Program-made: the position numbers and the translations under genes
Assembly (NCBI RefSeq): GCF_028682635.1
Contig: NZ_JANHLK010000005.1
Location: 248,001 to 312,000 of the forward strand
DNA from: Pseudomonas putida
GTDB lineage: Bacteria; Pseudomonadota; Gammaproteobacteria; Pseudomonadales; Pseudomonadaceae
Length of the DNA stretch: 64,000 nt
Direction: 5' to 3'
The notes under the pieces: model-generated
Database searches by the model: none
Seen by the model: the letters and a program-made list of their open reading frames with translations, nothing else
Told to the model about the DNA's origin: nothing
Shown here: positions 39,105 through 46,533 of the stretch, one piece after another
How positions within the stretch are numbered: the first letter of the stretch is position 1
How the letters are laid out: each line of letters begins with the position of its first letter

Positions 39105-39188
39105 ATGCCCGATGCCATCCAGATTGAACGCGACCGCGGCCTGCTGACGCTACGACTGAACCGCCCTGACAAGCTTCTTCGCGGGTAA
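39105..39188 (+). pseudogene. Truncated enoyl-CoA hydratase/isomerase remnant
   Basis: Begins with a normal start, MPDAIQIERDRGLLTLRLNR followed by PDK, the canonical N-terminus of an enoyl-CoA hydratase/isomerase, where PDKKNAL would be expected next. Instead the frame runs into a REP arm and stops at TAA 39186-39188, after 27 codons. The remaining 230 or so residues of the family are absent. In P. aeruginosa an enoyl-CoA hydratase gene stands at this position after the ferredoxin reductase gene (recalled), which supports loss of an ancestral gene. Confidence 0.85.
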
Positions 39189-39270
39189 GCCCGCTCCCAC
39201 ACGGGCCGGTGTTGTTCACAAATCATGTGACCACCACAAAAACCTGTGGGAGCGGGCTTGCCCGCGATGA
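39175..39270. repeat. Paired REP at the enoyl-CoA hydratase break point
   Basis: CTTCTTCGCGGGTAAGCCCG on the left and GAGCGGGCTTGCCCGCGATG on the right. The left arm provides the TAA stop of the hydratase remnant and marks where homology to that gene ends. Confidence 0.92.
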
Positions 39271-39304
39271 GGCCTCCCCAGGCAACACATCTTGCAGATC
39301 CAAA

Positions 39305-39346
39305 ACAAAAAAGCCCCGCCATTCAAATGGCGGGGCTTTTTTCCAG
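39305..39346 (-). terminator. Terminator copy A (relic of pykA terminator)
   Basis: AAAAAAGCCCCGCCATTC, loop, GGCGGGGCTTTTTT. Nearly the same as the terminators at 40902 and 42511. It now ends the first delta-60 gene. Confidence 0.92.
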
Positions 39347-39354
39347 CAACCGAT

Positions 39355-39383
39355 CACTCAGACCTGCGGGTCGCCAACGTGCC
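39355..39383 (-). pseudogene. Relic of the pykA 3' end
   Basis: Read on the minus strand, codons HVGDPQV and a TGA stop lie just before terminator copy A. Intact pykA ends HVGDPMV with TGA at 42562, the same distance (47 bases) from its terminator. The shared blocks are TCACTCAGACC and TCGCCAACGTGC. Homology stops upstream of the His codon, so this is a duplicated or ancestral 3' fragment at the edge of the delta-60 genes. Confidence 0.75.
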
Positions 39384-39394
39384 GTGTGGTGCTG

Positions 39395-40696
39395 CTATTC
39401 CTGGTTCGTGTTCAGTACGCGTGCTATCAAGGTCCGATCCGGGATGGCGACAGTTTCGCGGATGAGCAACACGTTCCCATCCTTTTGCAGGGCCATTGTG
39501 GTGCTGAACCCAAAACTGGTGTCTTGAGGTACATACACCAAACCCTTCCCGTTGCCAAAGCCGGGATCCAGGGTTCCGTCATTCTGGTAGCGAGCCACCA
39601 TTAATGAGTGAAGGCCCGCATTCGGTATCAACTTCCCGGCCACGATGATTTTCTCTTGGACTATACCAACATCATGGAATCTGATAGCGCCTCTCTCTGT
39701 GTCGGATTGATAAAGAATTTTTCCACCATTGAATTTTTGGTCGAGTTGACCCTCTTTGGTGAAACAAGCCAATACACCCTGGGCAGGCGATAACGTCGAG
39801 CCAGCAGCGAGAATACTGTCTTCGGCGTATTGAGTGAGTCTATCGAACGTCGCTTCCGGGACGAGTGCAAACCCATTTTCAGCAAAGGTCTGATCGAGAG
39901 TGCCATCGTCATTCAGACGAGCAAGCATGCCGTAGTGCTGGGAGCTATCGCGTTTATAGAGCGATCCGCACACGGTGATTTTTCCGTTCTGCACGAAGAT
40001 GTCGTTGATGGTGGTATTAGCCCAGTATCCATGAGCAACGGCGACATAACCGGTTTTGTTGAAGCTGAGGTCCAGCGAGCCGTCAGCGTTGAGCCGGGTG
40101 ATTATGCCGATGTCGGCGATCAAGCCTGCCATGTAAACGTGTTTGGCAAGGTAGATTTTTCCATTGGCTACCGTGCTGATCCCTGAGGCGCCGATGTCGC
40201 TTGATGCCTGCGATGTGGGCATTTGTTCCGGGCTATCGGAAAGGGGTGCAGGCAGTATTACCTTTAGCAGGCCATTCTCGCCAAACGTTTCATCCAGCCG
40301 CCCGTTGATGTGAAGGCGAATGAGTACATTAATGTCGTTGGTATTGTCGACAGCGCAAAGGAGGATTTTTGTTTCAGTCCCGTCCTCGAGAAAATGTATC
40401 TGTTGCATTCGTACTCCAAGTTGAGGAGTAAAACGCTGGATGACGATTCCTTTGTTACCGAACGCTTCGTTTATAGCCCCGTTCTTGTGCAGGCAAACCA
40501 CGGCTGGAGTGAATTCGCGAATATTGTTACTTGGCTCTATTGATGCGGTGACATAAAGGTTGTCGTCAGGGCCTACAACAATACATTGGGCTATAGTGGA
40601 CCTGGCACCAGGGATAAGCACAGACACCCTACCTTCAAGACCAAACCGTGGATCGAGATCACCGTCGGCGGTGGTCAGCGTTGTGTATTGGCTCAT
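39395..40696 (-). CDS. Delta-60 repeat protein 1
   Basis: A 433-aa protein with seven delta-60 repeats (TIGR02608-like), each with a core such as LDPRFGLEGRV, INEAFGNKGIV, LDETFGENGLL, LDLSFNKTGYV, LDQTFAENGFA, LDQKFNGGKIL and LDPGFGNGKGL, spaced about 50-70 residues. The segments between have beta-strand patterns (VVGPDDNLYVTAS), consistent with a beta-propeller-like fold. There is no signal peptide, membrane helix or catalytic motif. The codons are less G+C-rich than in flanking genes. AAGGAAT precedes the ATG. Function unknown; a paralogue lies directly upstream. Confidence 0.8.
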   Translation of the reverse strand: MSQYTTLTTADGDLDPRFGLEGRVSVLIPGARSTIAQCIVVGPDDNLYVTASIEPSNNIREFTPAVVCLHKNGAINEAFGNKGIVIQRFTPQLGVRMQQIHFLEDGTETKILLCAVDNTNDINVLIRLHINGRLDETFGENGLLKVILPAPLSDSPEQMPTSQASSDIGASGISTVANGKIYLAKHVYMAGLIADIGIITRLNADGSLDLSFNKTGYVAVAHGYWANTTINDIFVQNGKITVCGSLYKRDSSQHYGMLARLNDDGTLDQTFAENGFALVPEATFDRLTQYAEDSILAAGSTLSPAQGVLACFTKEGQLDQKFNGGKILYQSDTERGAIRFHDVGIVQEKIIVAGKLIPNAGLHSLMVARYQNDGTLDPGFGNGKGLVYVPQDTSFGFSTTMALQKDGNVLLIRETVAIPDRTLIARVLNTNQE

Positions 40697-40901
40697 CGTT
40701 CTATTCCTTTAATGGGGTGAGTTGTCCGTCGACAAGGGCTGCCAATGACGAGCCCGCAACAGCCTGGCGCGAGAAAGCCTTGATGGCAGCGATAGCCGCG
40801 GTTGACCGGATCGATTAAAGGGGCTGGGCAAGAGGGCTGTCTACTGTCAGATCTGACAGGTGAGGGGCAGTGAAATCGTCTATCTGACTATTTTTTAAAC
40901 G

Positions 40902-40944
40902 AAAAAAGCCCCGCCATTCACATGGCAGGGCTTTTGTTTTTCAG
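40902..40944 (-). terminator. Terminator copy B after delta-60 gene 2
   Basis: AAAAAAGCCCCGCCATTC, loop, ATGGCAGGGCTTTTG. The 35 bases from the A tract to the T tract are identical to those at 42511 next to pykA. Confidence 0.9.
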
Positions 40945-42323
40945 GGCATCAGTCCTTTTGCTACTGCGCGGATGACTACAGTTTCTTCTTTAAATTCCAC
41001 CGCAAAAAAGGCCTTGTTGTCTTTAATGGCTGAAGAATACAAACCAATGTTTACCGCTTCTTTATAGTCAAGCCAGCCCACCCCGTTGTTATAGTCCTTG
41101 TCATGAACGCCGTTGTAAAAGAAACGCGAGATAGCGTAATGACTTTCTTTGCGATATCTTTCTAAAAGTCCGGTAGTCAGAAAGCTTCCGTCAGGCAGGA
41201 AGTCAGCAGTGTACAAATACGTACTGGATGAATTTATGTTCATAAATACCGGTTTTCCACCGTTGAACTGGATATTGTTCGAACCGTCAGCTTCCAGACT
41301 CATTAAAAATCCGGAGATCGCAGTGTCGTGTCTTGAATGCCTTGAACCTGTGCACAGAATGCGATTGTTGGGTTGTTTTACTATATTGGCAACCTCCCGG
41401 TAATAGAGTGGGTCTTCATCTTCCATAACCAGAAATCCGTCTCGTTGAAAGGATTTATCCAGTTTGCCGTCTTTGCTGTGTTTTACTAGAACAACTGCTT
41501 CAGGGGGATTGAAGTAACCTGTTTTGACGTGGCCGGCACTGATGTAGTTGCCCGCATCGTCGACGATCAGGCTACTCAGTTGCAAGAAGTTAAACATGTC
41601 ATGTCTGACACGGACAAAACCCGATTCATTGAATGAAAGGTCAAGTTCCCCGCTTGGAGTCAAGCAGATGATCCAGGCATCAATCGAGGCGAAGGTGCCA
41701 GAATAATGAAGCAATATGATGCGATCGTCGGTAATTGGCGAAGCTTCGCGCGCGTAGGGCGCAAGCTTATTCAGAGAATCGGATGAAACACATCTTGCCT
41801 TTTCGATTTCCAGACATTTTTCGTTGTACGCGGATACGGCGTGTAAATCAGCAGTCGTTTTAGGAACCGGGATAATGACTTTTCCTTGTTCGCCAAATTC
41901 TTCATCAATGGTGCCATTGGGTAGAAAACGAACGGCGGCCTTTTCCCGCTCACTCACGCCGCCTACACGGTAAAACAGCGTTCCCGTCAGCAGAACTCTG
42001 CCATTCACAAATGCAATCTGTTCGGCGTAGAAGCTGGAGCTAGCGGATCCGTAAAAAAAATCGTAGAAGAAACCTTGTTTGCCAAAGCTGGTGTCGACAG
42101 AGCCAGCTTCATTCAGACGTGTCAGCGCGTAGAGCATTCCGTTGACATCATCATATAGAACTCCCGCGATGTAGATCATATCGTCAGGACCTACAGCGAC
42201 AACCCGTGAGGACCAGTTTGGGAAATCGGGGTTTGGTGAACGGAGGAAGGCCAAGCCGTTTTCACCAAAAATGGGGTCCAGTTCGCCTGATAAAGTCGAA
42301 GAATGTATTTGCTCCGTGGTCAT
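40941..42323 (-). CDS. Delta-60 repeat protein 2
   Basis: A 460-aa paralogue of the downstream gene. Seven repeat cores in the same order: LDPIFGENGLA, VDTSFGKQGFF, IDEEFGEQGKV, LDLSFNESGFV, LDKSFQRDGFL, NNIQFNGGKPV and HDKDYNNGVGW. The strand-rich spacers include VVAVGPDDMIYIAGV, which parallels VVGPDDNLYVTAS in protein 1. Overall identity with protein 1 seems modest, so the duplication is old. The ATG at 42323 with AAGGGAA upstream is preferred over the open extension to 42440. No signal peptide. A+T-rich codons suggest acquisition. Role unknown. Confidence 0.8.
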   Translation of the reverse strand: MTTEQIHSSTLSGELDPIFGENGLAFLRSPNPDFPNWSSRVVAVGPDDMIYIAGVLYDDVNGMLYALTRLNEAGSVDTSFGKQGFFYDFFYGSASSSFYAEQIAFVNGRVLLTGTLFYRVGGVSEREKAAVRFLPNGTIDEEFGEQGKVIIPVPKTTADLHAVSAYNEKCLEIEKARCVSSDSLNKLAPYAREASPITDDRIILLHYSGTFASIDAWIICLTPSGELDLSFNESGFVRVRHDMFNFLQLSSLIVDDAGNYISAGHVKTGYFNPPEAVVLVKHSKDGKLDKSFQRDGFLVMEDEDPLYYREVANIVKQPNNRILCTGSRHSRHDTAISGFLMSLEADGSNNIQFNGGKPVFMNINSSSTYLYTADFLPDGSFLTTGLLERYRKESHYAISRFFYNGVHDKDYNNGVGWLDYKEAVNIGLYSSAIKDNKAFFAVEFKEETVVIRAVAKGLMP

Positions 42324-42510
42324 TGCACTTTCCCTTGATGTAATGGGCGAGTGCCTTTGCACTCGCATCCTCTGCCCGTTCCGCAAAAACAGAACGGTGC
42401 TGCTGCTCTCTATGAGACGGGGGCGGGGGAAAATGAACAACTATCAGAATTGACAGGTTTGTCGATTATTTTGAGATACAAAAGCTTTCTGATGGCGAAG
42501 TTTCAGGCAC

Positions 42511-42548
42511 AAAAAAGCCCCGCCATTCACATGGCAGGGCTTTTGGTT
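42511..42548 (-). terminator. Terminator copy C of pykA
   Basis: AAAAAAGCCCCGCCATTC, loop, ATGGCAGGGCTTTTG, just past the pykA stop codon. Confidence 0.92.
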
Positions 42549-42561
42549 TTCAGCGTGTCAC

Positions 42562-44013
42562 TCAGACCATTGGATCGCCAACGTGCAGGATCTTCATGCC
42601 ATTGGTGCCGCCGGTGGTGTGGTAACTGTCGCCCTTGGTCAGGATGACCCAGTCGCCTTTCTGTACGACGCCGCGCTTGACCAGCTCGTCGATCGCCTTC
42701 TGGCTGACTTCGTTCGGCGCCAGCGAAGCCGGGTCGAACGGGATGGTGTACACGCCACGGAACATCGCCGCGCGGGCCTGGGCTTCGCGGTGTGGGGTGA
42801 ACGCGTAGATCGGCACCGAGGAACGGATACGTGACATGATCAGCGGGGTGTAGCCACTTTCGGTCAGGGCGATGATCGCTTTGACGCCCGGGAAGTGGTT
42901 GGCGGTGTACATGGTCGCCAGCGCAATGCTCTCGTCGCAGCGGGTAAATTCCTTGCCGATGCGGTGGCTGGAGGTCTTGCTGGTCGGGTGCTTTTCAGCG
43001 CCGACGCAGATGCGCGCCATCGCCTGCACGGCTTCCAGCGGGTACAGGCCGGCAGCACTTTCGGCCGAGAGCATCACGGCGTCGGTGTAGTCGAGCACGG
43101 CGTTGGCTACGTCGGACACTTCGGCGCGGGTCGGCATCGGGTTCTGGATCATCGACTCCATCATCTGGGTCGCCACGATCACGGCCTTGTTGTGGCGGCG
43201 TGCGTGCAGAATGATCTTCTTCTGGATGCCCACCAGCTCGGCGTCGCCGATTTCCACACCGAGGTCGCCACGGGCCACCATCACGGCGTCGGACGCCTTG
43301 ATCAGGCCGTCGAGGGTTTCGTCGTCGGCCACGGCTTCGGCGCGTTCGATCTTCGCCACCAGCCAGGCAGTGCCGCCGGCTTCGTCGCGCAGTTGACGGG
43401 CGTATTCCATGTCCGCGGCGTCACGCGGGAAGGACACCGCGAGGTAGTCGACTTCCATTTCCGCGGCGAGCTTGATGTCAGCCTTGTCTTTTTCAGTCAG
43501 GGCCGGAGCGGTCAGGCCGCCACCGCGACGGTTGATGCCCTTGTGGTCGGACAGCGGGCCGCCGATGGTCACGGTGCAGTTCAGTTCGGTGCCTGTGGCG
43601 GTGTCGACGCGCATCACTACGCGACCGTCGTCGAGCAACAGTTCGTCGCCCACGCCGCAGTCCTTGACCAGGTCCGGGTAGTCGATGCCGACCACTTGCT
43701 GGTTGCCTTCGGTCAGGGGATGGCTGGTGGAGAAGGTGAATTGATCACCGATCTTCAGCTCGATCTTCTTGTTGGCGAATTTGGCGATACGGATTTTCGG
43801 GCCTTGCAGGTCGCCCAGCAGGGCAACGAAACGACCGTGCTTGGCTGCCAGGTCACGCACCAGCTTCGCGCGAGCCTTGTGCTCGTCGGGGGTGCCGTGG
43901 GAGAAGTTCAGGCGGGCGACGTCCAGGCCAGCCAGGATCAGTTGTTCGAGGACTTCCGGCGAGTTACTGGCCGGGCCAAGGGTGGCGACGATTTTGGTAC
44001 GACGGACGGACAT
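42562..44013 (-). CDS. pykA: Pyruvate kinase
   Basis: Glycolytic enzyme that transfers phosphate from phosphoenolpyruvate to ADP. The 483-aa product has the full family layout: N-terminal RRTKIVATLGPAS, substrate-binding RLNFSHG, the signature LVAKIERAEAV with the catalytic Lys, MVARGDLGVEIG, QMMESM and the C-terminal allosteric domain with ALTESGYTP. It belongs to the PykA type found in pseudomonads. Its 3' end and terminator have a relic copy 3.2 kb away, on the far side of the delta-60 genes. Confidence 0.96.
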   Translation of the reverse strand: MSVRRTKIVATLGPASNSPEVLEQLILAGLDVARLNFSHGTPDEHKARAKLVRDLAAKHGRFVALLGDLQGPKIRIAKFANKKIELKIGDQFTFSTSHPLTEGNQQVVGIDYPDLVKDCGVGDELLLDDGRVVMRVDTATGTELNCTVTIGGPLSDHKGINRRGGGLTAPALTEKDKADIKLAAEMEVDYLAVSFPRDAADMEYARQLRDEAGGTAWLVAKIERAEAVADDETLDGLIKASDAVMVARGDLGVEIGDAELVGIQKKIILHARRHNKAVIVATQMMESMIQNPMPTRAEVSDVANAVLDYTDAVMLSAESAAGLYPLEAVQAMARICVGAEKHPTSKTSSHRIGKEFTRCDESIALATMYTANHFPGVKAIIALTESGYTPLIMSRIRSSVPIYAFTPHREAQARAAMFRGVYTIPFDPASLAPNEVSQKAIDELVKRGVVQKGDWVILTKGDSYHTTGGTNGMKILHVGDPMV

Positions 44014-44185
44014 GCAAAGACTCCTGAGTTCAAGCGCTGAGTGAGGCTACTATGCTCTTGGGGTGTAGTCATTGTTCATGTGCACTACTTATTCGTTTGT
44101 TTATTGAACCGGACACTTTTGCTGACCGGTCGCCTGAAGATTTTCGCCCATGGGTCGATACAGAGCTCAAGTCAGGAGAACTCCC

Positions 44186-44560
44186 ATGCGATTCGTGCTC
44201 ATAGCCGTCCTTGCCCTCAGTGTCGTGGGCTGCACCCGTTGGTCGATGAACCATCATTTGAACCTTGCCTACAGCGCCTATGACCGGGGCAATTGCGAGC
44301 AGGTAACGCTCGAGCTGTCCAAGGTCGAACGCGCCAGCCGCGCGCGGCCTTATGTGTGGCCGGAAGTGTCGATGCTGCGCGGTCTGTGCCTGGAACGGCA
44401 GAAGCTGTTTGTCGATGCGGCGCAAACCTACCAGTTCATCATCGCGTCGTACCCGCAAAGCGAATACGCCTACCGCGCCCAGGCGCGCCTGGAAACCTTG
44501 CAGGCGCTGGGTCACTATCCGCTGCGCAGTGCGGCGGCGGTGCGTCCTACCCGCTTCTGA
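44186..44560 (+). CDS. Small lipoprotein with TPR-like repeats
   Basis: A 124-aa protein with signal peptide and lipobox LSVVGC (Cys at about residue 16), then helical repeats resembling TPR motifs: LAYSAYDRGNCEQVTLELSK and AAQTYQFIIASYPQSEYAYRA. Probably anchored to the outer or inner membrane facing the periplasm; binding partner unknown. GGAGAA precedes the ATG. It is divergent from pykA and sits ahead of the PilZ gene with its own leader. Confidence 0.78.
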   Translation: MRFVLIAVLALSVVGCTRWSMNHHLNLAYSAYDRGNCEQVTLELSKVERASRARPYVWPEVSMLRGLCLERQKLFVDAAQTYQFIIASYPQSEYAYRAQARLETLQALGHYPLRSAAAVRPTRF

Positions 44561-44604
44561 TTACGTTACCCATTCAGCGCTGGCTCAGCGACGACGGTGA
44601 GCTA

Positions 44605-44762
44605 TAGTCGAATAAAGCGGTTTGAAAGCCTTGCCTTCAAACCGACGTAACACCCGTGATCGGCAGGAGTAAGCGGCAGCGGTTCATGGACTGTCGCACC
44701 AGGAGCGGGGAGAGCGCGCCCATGTCTGATTCAACCGCAGGCAGGCCCGTTCCGAAGCATTA
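44605..44762 (+). other. Structured leader before the PilZ gene
   Basis: A TATAGT -10-like element at 44602 is followed by the hairpin CGGTTTGAA ... TTCAAACCG (44618-44644), then by several GGA triplets (in CAGGAGTAAG, CATGGACTG, CCAGGAGCGG, GGGGAGAG), and a 13-codon frame MSDSTAGRPVPKH at 44722-44763. GGA-rich leaders are a feature of RsmA/CsrA targets, but no binding was shown. Confidence 0.5.
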
Positions 44763-44763
44763 G
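44722..44763 (+). CDS. 13-codon leader frame before PilZ gene
   Basis: MSDSTAGRPVPKH with a good ribosome-binding site (GGGGAGAG). Its TAG stop at 44761-44763 overlaps a GTG (TAGTG) that is in frame with the PilZ gene. It may be a translated leader coupled to the PilZ frame, or the real N-terminus of the PilZ protein cut off by a frameshift. Confidence 0.45.
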   Translation: MSDSTAGRPVPKH

Positions 44764-44801
44764 TGCGGCCCTGCTTAAGGGCCTTGCTGGGCGAATTGCG
44801 C

Positions 44802-45161
44802 ATGTTCACTGACCGCCGTATCGAGCGGCATCAACTGCCGTATTTTCTGAGAGTGTTCAACAGCGTCACCGACAAGCCGATCGGCTTTCTGGGCAACGTC
44901 TCCGCAGACGGGCTGATGCTCGTCAGTCAGTTGCCGATGATGATCGGTGCCGATTTCGGTTTGCGCCTGAAAATCCCCGCGAGCGACGGGGGTATGCAAG
45001 TCATCGATTTGCAGGCGTGTTGCCTGTGGTGCCACGAGGACGCAACGCCCCACCATTACGACGCTGGGTTCAGCCTGCAACGGGCACCGCCGGAGTATGG
45101 CCAGTTGGTGCAGGCATTGAAGCGATACTTCAGTTTTCAGCCGTTGCCGGCTTCGGCCTGA
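44802..45161 (+). CDS. PilZ domain protein
   Basis: A 119-aa protein made of a single PilZ domain, a cyclic di-GMP receptor fold. The binding motifs RRxxR (DRRIERHQLPYFLRV) and D/NxSxxG (GNVSADGLMLVS) are both present, so ligand binding is likely. The frame stays open back to a GTG at 44763; the ATG at 44802 (MFTDRRIERHQLPY) is preferred, but the upstream GTG is linked to a small leader frame by a TAGTG overlap, so the longer form of 132 aa is possible. The c-di-GMP synthase SadC is encoded 7 kb away. Confidence 0.82.
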   Translation: MFTDRRIERHQLPYFLRVFNSVTDKPIGFLGNVSADGLMLVSQLPMMIGADFGLRLKIPASDGGMQVIDLQACCLWCHEDATPHHYDAGFSLQRAPPEYGQLVQALKRYFSFQPLPASA

Positions 45162-45201
45162 TACAGCAAATATTTTGCTGTGTTCTGGAACAGGGAGACC
45201 T

Positions 45202-46533
45202 CTAAATCATTCCTGCTTTTTTCCAGTTCAGGTAACGCGTGACCAATGCTGGCCCCAACGCCTCGGGTTGCATGTCCACTACCTGTACTCCATGGGCGTT
45301 CAAACGCTCATGGAGTGCTGCGCGTGAATTCAGGTATTCAACGGTCCCGCAATAGCTCAGTGCCTCCGACAAGGTTTGCACCGGCAACAGGCGTGTAGTC
45401 TCGAGGACACTTTCCCGCAAGCTGGCGACCAGCACCTGATGCTGTTTGCTCAATCGCTTGACGGCCGTCAGCAGTTCTTCATCGTCTTCATCGCGCAGGT
45501 TGGTCATCAGCAGCACCAGCGCCCGGCGTTTCTGCCGAGCCAGTAGCTGGGTGGCAGCCGCTTGATAATCGGCGTTGTGTTGGGTGCTGTTCAGGTCGTA
45601 GACCGTGTTGAGCAGCACGTTGAGCTGGCCAGCGCCTTTCACCGGGGCGAGGTGGCGCGGGTGATCGCTGGCAAAGGTGCTGAGGCCCACTGCATCCCCC
45701 TGACGCAGCGCGACGTAGCTCAGCAACAGGCAGGCGTTGAGCGCGTGATCGAAATGCGCCAACTCACCGTCCTGACTGCGCATGCGTCGACCGCAATCGA
45801 GCATGAAGATGATCTGTTGATCACGCTCGTCCTGGTACTCCCGGGCAATCGGTGTGCGTTGGCGCGCGGTGGCCTTCCAGTCGATCTGGCGAAGGCTGTC
45901 GCCTTCGCGAAACTCCCGTAGCTGATGAAACTCCAGGCCCAGGCCACGTCGTTGGCGCTGGCGCACGCCGAGTTGGCTGAGCCAGTTGTCCACCGCCAGC
46001 AGTTGGCCGCCGTAGAGTCGGGCGAAGTCCGGGTAGACACGGGTGCTGTCCGTCACGTGCAGCAGGCGCTTGCCGGACCACAGGCCCAGCGGGCTCGGCA
46101 GGTTGATTTCGCAGTGATCGAAGGTGAAGTGACCGCGCTTGAGCGGGCGCAGGCGATAGCCGACGTGGCTGTGCTGGCCGGGTTGCAGTTCGACCGACAG
46201 GGGCAGGTTCTCGAAGCTCAGGCCATCGGGTACGTGGTCATGGATCTGGATGTTCAGTGGCAGGGCAAGGTCGTGCTCGACTTGCAGTCGTACTTCGCTC
46301 CAGCGGCCGAGGGCCAGGCTGCCGGGCATTTGTCGTTGTACGCGGGGGGAGGGCAGGCGTTGCAGGCGGATCGCGTCGATTATGGCCAGGGCCAGTAGCG
46401 CCAGCAGCAAGCCCCAGTTGATCGAGAACAGCGTTGGGGGAACAGCCATGTCCAGCGCCCGCAATGTGCCCGGCACGATGCCGATGACCAGCAGGATCGC
46501 GAGCCAGATCAGCAGCAGGCGCGAAGGTTTCAC
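45202..46533 (-). CDS. DUF58 domain protein
   Basis: A 443-aa membrane protein. Two N-terminal helices (residues 7-55, LLLIWLAILLVIGIVPG and INWGLLLALLALAIID), a beta-rich middle, then DUF58, a von Willebrand A-like domain with the hallmark GDSLRQIDWKATARQ (about residue 215) and a metal-site region IIFMLDCGRRM. DUF58 proteins always pair with MoxR ATPases. Last gene of a six-gene operon, overlapping moxR by 4 bases. Confidence 0.85.
   Translation of the reverse strand: MKPSRLLLIWLAILLVIGIVPGTLRALDMAVPPTLFSINWGLLLALLALAIIDAIRLQRLPSPRVQRQMPGSLALGRWSEVRLQVEHDLALPLNIQIHDHVPDGLSFENLPLSVELQPGQHSHVGYRLRPLKRGHFTFDHCEINLPSPLGLWSGKRLLHVTDSTRVYPDFARLYGGQLLAVDNWLSQLGVRQRQRRGLGLEFHQLREFREGDSLRQIDWKATARQRTPIAREYQDERDQQIIFMLDCGRRMRSQDGELAHFDHALNACLLLSYVALRQGDAVGLSTFASDHPRHLAPVKGAGQLNVLLNTVYDLNSTQHNADYQAAATQLLARQKRRALVLLMTNLRDEDDEELLTAVKRLSKQHQVLVASLRESVLETTRLLPVQTLSEALSYCGTVEYLNSRAALHERLNAHGVQVVDMQPEALGPALVTRYLNWKKAGMI

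Noticed and set aside
39190..42561. Mobile element with integrase at the pykA end
   Set aside because: No integrase, transposase or IS end could be found in the interval; only REPs, the relic and the delta-60 genes.
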